A program made the position numbers and the translations under genes. From Gammaproteobacteria bacterium (GTDB lineage Bacteria > Pseudomonadota > Gammaproteobacteria > Nitrosococcales > Methylophagaceae), in assembly GCA_002402245.1 (NCBI GenBank), contig NVVP01000027.1:11478-21173 (forward strand): a stretch of DNA of 9,696 nucleotides. Reading direction: 5' to 3'. Position 1 is the first letter of the stretch, and every line of letters begins with the position of its first letter. The notes under the pieces are model-generated. The model saw only the letters and a program-made list of their open reading frames with translations. It ran no database searches and was not told where the DNA came from. Below are positions 7,234-9,696 of this stretch, in pieces.

Positions 7234-8930
7234 TATTTCAACTCCTCTGGGAAGTACTTCATAATTGATCGAAGCGGATTTGGAGCAGCTTGACCTAAGC
7301 CACAAATCGAAGAATCAATCATTACTGATGATAACTCTTCTAATAAGTCTTGGTTCCACTCGGTTTTCTTCATCAATGTAGCCGCTTTTGCTGTGCCGAC
7401 ACGACAAGGTGTACATTGACCACAGGATTCTTCTTCAAAGAACTCCATCGCATTAACCGCTAATTCACGTGCACTATCTTGGTCAGAAAAGACCACTACA
7501 GCTGCAGAACCGATGAAACAACCATATTCATTTAAGGTATCAAAATCTAATGGAATATCACCCATTGATGCTGGCAAGATACCGCCTGATGCACCACCGG
7601 GGAAATAACCATAAAACTCATGTCCATCCAACATGCCACCGCAATATTCAGCAATCAACTCATGCATGCTAATACCGGCAGGTGCTAAATGCACACCTGG
7701 TTTTTTAACGCGGCCACTGACAGAGAAAGAACGCAAACCAACTCGGCCATTACGACCATGATCAGTCAAACACGTTGGACCTTTTTCTAAAATGTCTCGC
7801 ACCCAATAGAGTGATTCCATATTATGTTCAAGCGTAGGACGTCCAAACAGTCCGACCTCAGCCACAAATGGAGGACGTAAACGCGGCATACCACGCTTAC
7901 CTTCAATCGACTCAATCATCGCTGACTCTTCACCACAGATATAAGCACCTGCACCACGGCGCAAGTAAATTGTAGGCATATTTTCAACAGGAGGGTTGGC
8001 TACTACCTTAGCAATCTCTCGCTCAAGCACGCCTCTAATAGCGGCATACTCATCACGTAAGTAGATATAAATCTCATGTATATCAGTAGCCCAAGCAGCA
8101 ATCAACATGCCTTCAAGGAAGCAATGAGGGTCGCGATCTAAATAATATTTATCTTTAAATGTACCTGGCTCACCTTCATCAATATTAACTGCCATTAGCT
8201 TAGGTGTAGGCATGCCACGCACAATCCGCCATTTACGACCCGCAGGGAAGCCCGCGCCACCCAAGCCACGTAAGCCAGAATCATCCATCACATCGAGTAC
8301 TTTTTCAACCTTATAGACGCCATTCATACACTGTCTATAAGTGTCATAACCGCCCTGCTCGACATACGCTTCAAACTCAAGCGGGGTTAGCACTTCAGGT
8401 TCAATTTCCTTATTCTCAACCGCTTTAGTCACACAAGCAACATCAGCATGCTCAATAGGATTCATACCGACTACGGCAACAGGGGCTTTATCACAACGAC
8501 CGATACACGGTACGCGTTGCACTCGTACATCATCGCCTAAGCCATTTTCTAATGAACTGATCAAGTCTTTAGCGCCTGACATATGACAGGTCAAAGACTC
8601 ACATACACGTACTGTTAATGCTGGAGGAGGCGTTTCATCTTCTTTAATTACATCAAAGTGATGATAGAAAGTAGCAACCTCATAAACCTCTGCTTTAGAC
8701 AGCTTCATTTCACGAGCTAACGCAACTAAATGAGCAGCAGAGATATGCTGGTAAGCATCTTGGATTTTATGTAGGTGTTCGATTAATAAGTCTTTTTGTC
8801 TAGACTCATCACCTAATAAAGCTTGAACTTCAGATAAAGCCTGAAAATCGACTTGGCGGCCTTTGCTTATCGCTCTTGGTCGCTTTAGCTTATCACCCGC
8901 TTTACGAGCACTAATTTCCTGCTTGCCCAT
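7233..8930 (-). CDS. fdhB: NAD-dependent formate dehydrogenase diaphorase subunit (NuoE-NuoF fusion)
   Basis: The 565-residue protein fuses two modules usually encoded as separate subunits (FdsG and FdsB). Residues about 25-180 are NuoE-like with a [2Fe-2S] site at C110, C115, C142 and C146. Residues about 200-565 are NuoF-like. A glycine-rich nucleotide/FMN segment GLGGAGFPAGRKW (222-234) and NIDEGEPGTFKD (249-260) are followed by GAGAYICGEESAMIESIEGK (326-345) and a [4Fe-4S] site C503/C506/C509 plus C543. It takes electrons from FdhA and reduces NAD+ at FMN. The same two-subunit architecture is known for Fdh1AB of Methylobacterium extorquens. ATG at 8930 has GAGAG about 8 bases upstream. 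Its TAA overlaps the fdhA ATG by one base (TAATG), so translation is probably coupled. Confidence 0.95.
   Translation of the reverse strand: MGKQEISARKAGDKLKRPRAISKGRQVDFQALSEVQALLGDESRQKDLLIEHLHKIQDAYQHISAAHLVALAREMKLSKAEVYEVATFYHHFDVIKEDETPPPALTVRVCESLTCHMSGAKDLISSLENGLGDDVRVQRVPCIGRCDKAPVAVVGMNPIEHADVACVTKAVENKEIEPEVLTPLEFEAYVEQGGYDTYRQCMNGVYKVEKVLDVMDDSGLRGLGGAGFPAGRKWRIVRGMPTPKLMAVNIDEGEPGTFKDKYYLDRDPHCFLEGMLIAAWATDIHEIYIYLRDEYAAIRGVLEREIAKVVANPPVENMPTIYLRRGAGAYICGEESAMIESIEGKRGMPRLRPPFVAEVGLFGRPTLEHNMESLYWVRDILEKGPTCLTDHGRNGRVGLRSFSVSGRVKKPGVHLAPAGISMHELIAEYCGGMLDGHEFYGYFPGGASGGILPASMGDIPLDFDTLNEYGCFIGSAAVVVFSDQDSARELAVNAMEFFEEESCGQCTPCRVGTAKAATLMKKTEWNQDLLEELSSVMIDSSICGLGQAAPNPLRSIMKYFPEELK
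7242..7248 (-). promoter_or_regulatory. Ribosome binding site of fdhA
   Basis: AGAGGAG on the minus strand lies inside the last codons of fdhB, 8 bases before ATG 7233. It decides that start over the longer in-frame extension. Confidence 0.85.
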
Positions 8931-8968
8931 TGATATTTCTCTCTATAATTTTTGTTTTTATATTTACA

Positions 8969-8983
8969 GCACCAATTTGGTGC
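8969..8983 (-). promoter_or_regulatory. Perfect 15-bp palindrome upstream of fdhB (candidate operator or NtrC-type site)
   Basis: The minus strand reads GCACCAAATTGGTGC: two perfect 7-base arms around one central base, 38 bases before the fdhB ATG. The GCACC-N5-GGTGC layout matches the NtrC enhancer consensus as I remember it. Its closeness to the gene would equally suit an operator overlapping the transcription start. I cannot assign a convincing -35/-10 pair in the 8931-9088 leader, so the mode of action is open. Confidence 0.5.
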
Positions 8984-9088
8984 CTAATATTATTCGCTTA
9001 ATCAACAAAAACTACCATGACTAGACCTAATTGTGAAGTCAATAATGAGATGTAAACCGGCAATGAGAATGACTAGCAACTAGGACGT

Positions 9089-9125
9089 AAAAAAAGCCAT
9101 CAAATATAACTACTTGACGGCTTTT
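9089..9125 (-). terminator. Rho-independent terminator after the DUF465 gene
   Basis: AAAAGCCATCAA at 9092-9103 pairs with TTGACGGCTTTT at 9114-9125, a 12-base stem with one non-Watson-Crick pair and a 10-base loop. On the minus strand seven T residues follow (complement of 9095-9089). It lies 46 bases after the DUF465 stop and separates that gene from fdhB. Confidence 0.88.
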
Positions 9126-9171
9126 CAGGAGGTTATTCCCTATATTTTGCTAATATTAAATTAGTACCTAT

Positions 9172-9414
9172 CTATTTGTTTTCAATTATTATTTTCTTCA
9201 TCAAGTCTTTTAGCATGAGGCGCTCTTTTCCTAAGTGATTAACATACTCATCACTGGTCGGTTCTTCACCACTCTGGATTCGATAAATTTGCTTATCGAT
9301 GACTTCATAGCGCTCCATTAAATGATGGAAATAATTATTGCTCAATTTTAGTGCATGGATTATATCTTTATATTCTGGAAATTCTTGCGTTAATGGATGG
9401 TGGGTTAATGGCAC
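9172..9414 (-). CDS. DUF465/YdcH-family small protein
   Basis: The 80-residue, cysteine-free, soluble protein begins PLTHHPLTQEFPEY, the typical opening of DUF465 (YdcH-like) proteins. Two amphipathic helices are predicted, about 14-47 and 54-78, joined by GEEPTSDEYV; this fits the helical-hairpin shape of the family. The molecular function is unknown. The start is GTG at 9414, supported by a perfect AAGGAG six bases upstream and by the family N-terminus. It is a single-gene unit with terminators on both sides (9089-9125 and 9552-9589). A predicted FNR/ANR-type promoter lies upstream, so expression at low oxygen is inferred. Its distance to fdhB is 241 bases across a terminator, so co-function with formate dehydrogenase is not implied by an operon. 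Confidence 0.9.
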   Translation of the reverse strand: MPLTHHPLTQEFPEYKDIIHALKLSNNYFHHLMERYEVIDKQIYRIQSGEEPTSDEYVNHLGKERLMLKDLMKKIIIENK

Positions 9415-9420
9415 TTTTTT

Positions 9421-9426
9421 CTCCTT
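9421..9426 (-). promoter_or_regulatory. Strong ribosome binding site deciding a GTG start
   Basis: AAGGAG on the minus strand lies six bases before GTG 9414. It supports this non-ATG start for the DUF465 gene. Confidence 0.88.
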
Positions 9427-9441
9427 AAATAATTATGATTA

Positions 9442-9490
9442 ATACTTAATTATATATACGAAAAACCAGTTACTTAATGATCTATATCAA
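9442..9490 (-). promoter_or_regulatory. Predicted class II FNR/ANR-dependent promoter of the DUF465 gene
   Basis: On the minus strand TTGATATAGATCAT (9490-9477) matches the FNR consensus TTGAT-N4-ATCAA at 9 of 10 fixed positions. A perfect -10 hexamer TATAAT stands at 9454-9449. If the first T is -12, transcription starts at 9442 and the box is centred at -41.5, the position of class II FNR activator sites. The -35 position reads ATTAAG, a poor match, as expected for an activator-dependent promoter. The inferred leader is 27 bases and contains the Shine-Dalgarno. Confidence 0.65.
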
Positions 9491-9551
9491 GAGTAAATCA
9501 CTAATTTCAATTTGTATCATAACCCCATGATTATTAATAAAGCTAACTAAC

Positions 9552-9589
9552 AAAAAAGCCAGACTTCGTTTCCAAAGTCTGGCTTTTTT
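9552..9589 (-). terminator. Strong bidirectional-type hairpin terminator
   Basis: AAAAAAGCCAGACTT at 9552-9566 pairs perfectly over 15 bases with AAGTCTGGCTTTTTT at 9575-9589 around an 8-base loop. On the minus strand the stem ends in six T residues. It lies 22 bases after the stop of the partial gene at the right edge and probably ends that transcript; the symmetric A and T tracts would let it work in both directions. Confidence 0.92.
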
Positions 9590-9611
9590 AAAATTGAATC
9601 TTAATTTACCG

Positions 9612-9696
9612 TTACCAATGTAACTGCAAGCGAGAATAATAACTTGTATCTAACTTCTCACGTCCTGCTGCCGGTAGACTTTTATAATCATTACGT
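9612..9696 (-). CDS. C-terminal end of a probable outer-membrane beta-barrel protein (partial)
   Basis: Only the last 27 codons before a TAA stop are inside the window; the other two minus-strand frames are broken or end without such a context. The peptide ends SYYSRLQLHW, with alternating hydrophobic residues and a terminal aromatic, which is the pattern of a final beta-strand recognised by the BAM complex. The usual terminal residue is Phe, but Trp occurs. The strong terminator directly downstream supports a real gene end. The specific family (porin, TonB-dependent receptor or other) cannot be told from this fragment. Confidence 0.55.
   Translation of the reverse strand, partial: RNDYKSLPAAGREKLDTSYYSRLQLHW

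Noticed and set aside
7234..7305. A 24-codon N-terminal extension of FdhA.
   Set aside because: It lies in another frame of the fdhB 3' end, is unlike formate dehydrogenase N-termini, and the ATG at 7233 has a strong Shine-Dalgarno.
8967..8985. A sigma-54 promoter in the fdhB leader (minus strand GGCAC followed by TTGG).
   Set aside because: The -24-like GGCAC is present, but the -12 element would read TGGT in place of TTGC, and the similarity is explained by the palindrome.

Overview
The window is AT-rich gammaproteobacterial chromosome with every gene on the minus strand, so it reads from right to left. The surE-pcm-yqaA-nlpD order is a gammaproteobacterial hallmark. The two-subunit NAD-linked formate dehydrogenase, whose small subunit is a NuoE-NuoF fusion, resembles that of methylotrophs. 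A Methylophaga-like or other Thiotrichales-type bacterium is plausible, but genus assignment is inference only.

Right to left: (i) 9612-9696 is the last 27 codons of a probable outer-membrane protein, closed by a very strong bidirectional hairpin terminator (9552-9589). (ii) 9172-9414 is a small DUF465/YdcH-family protein with a GTG start, a perfect Shine-Dalgarno and a promoter that carries an FNR/ANR-type box centred at -41.5, followed by its own terminator (9089-9125). (iii) 4435-8930 is a bicistronic formate dehydrogenase operon, fdhB (diaphorase subunit, NuoE+NuoF fused) then fdhA (molybdenum or tungsten catalytic subunit). The two genes overlap by one base; a perfect 15-bp palindrome lies in the leader and a bidirectional terminator at the end (4360-4393). 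The enzyme would oxidise formate to CO2 and pass electrons through Fe-S clusters and FMN to NAD+. (iv) 1568-4288 is the surE-pcm-yqaA-nlpD operon for survival, protein repair and envelope maintenance, with tightly spaced or overlapping genes. (v) 1-1453 is a two-gene unit not recognisable by a standard gene name: a charged coiled-coil protein followed by a larger protein cut by the window edge, which resembles the cytoplasmic N-terminal part of OmpA-family proteins.

Most notable: the stress sigma factor gene rpoS, usually right after nlpD, is absent and the uncharacterised coiled-coil/OmpA-like pair sits there instead. The DUF465 gene has a textbook class II FNR promoter geometry. The fdh leader carries a palindrome resembling an NtrC-type or repressor site. 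No mobile elements, CRISPR arrays, tRNA or rRNA genes were seen. No gene-free stretch exceeds 300 bases.
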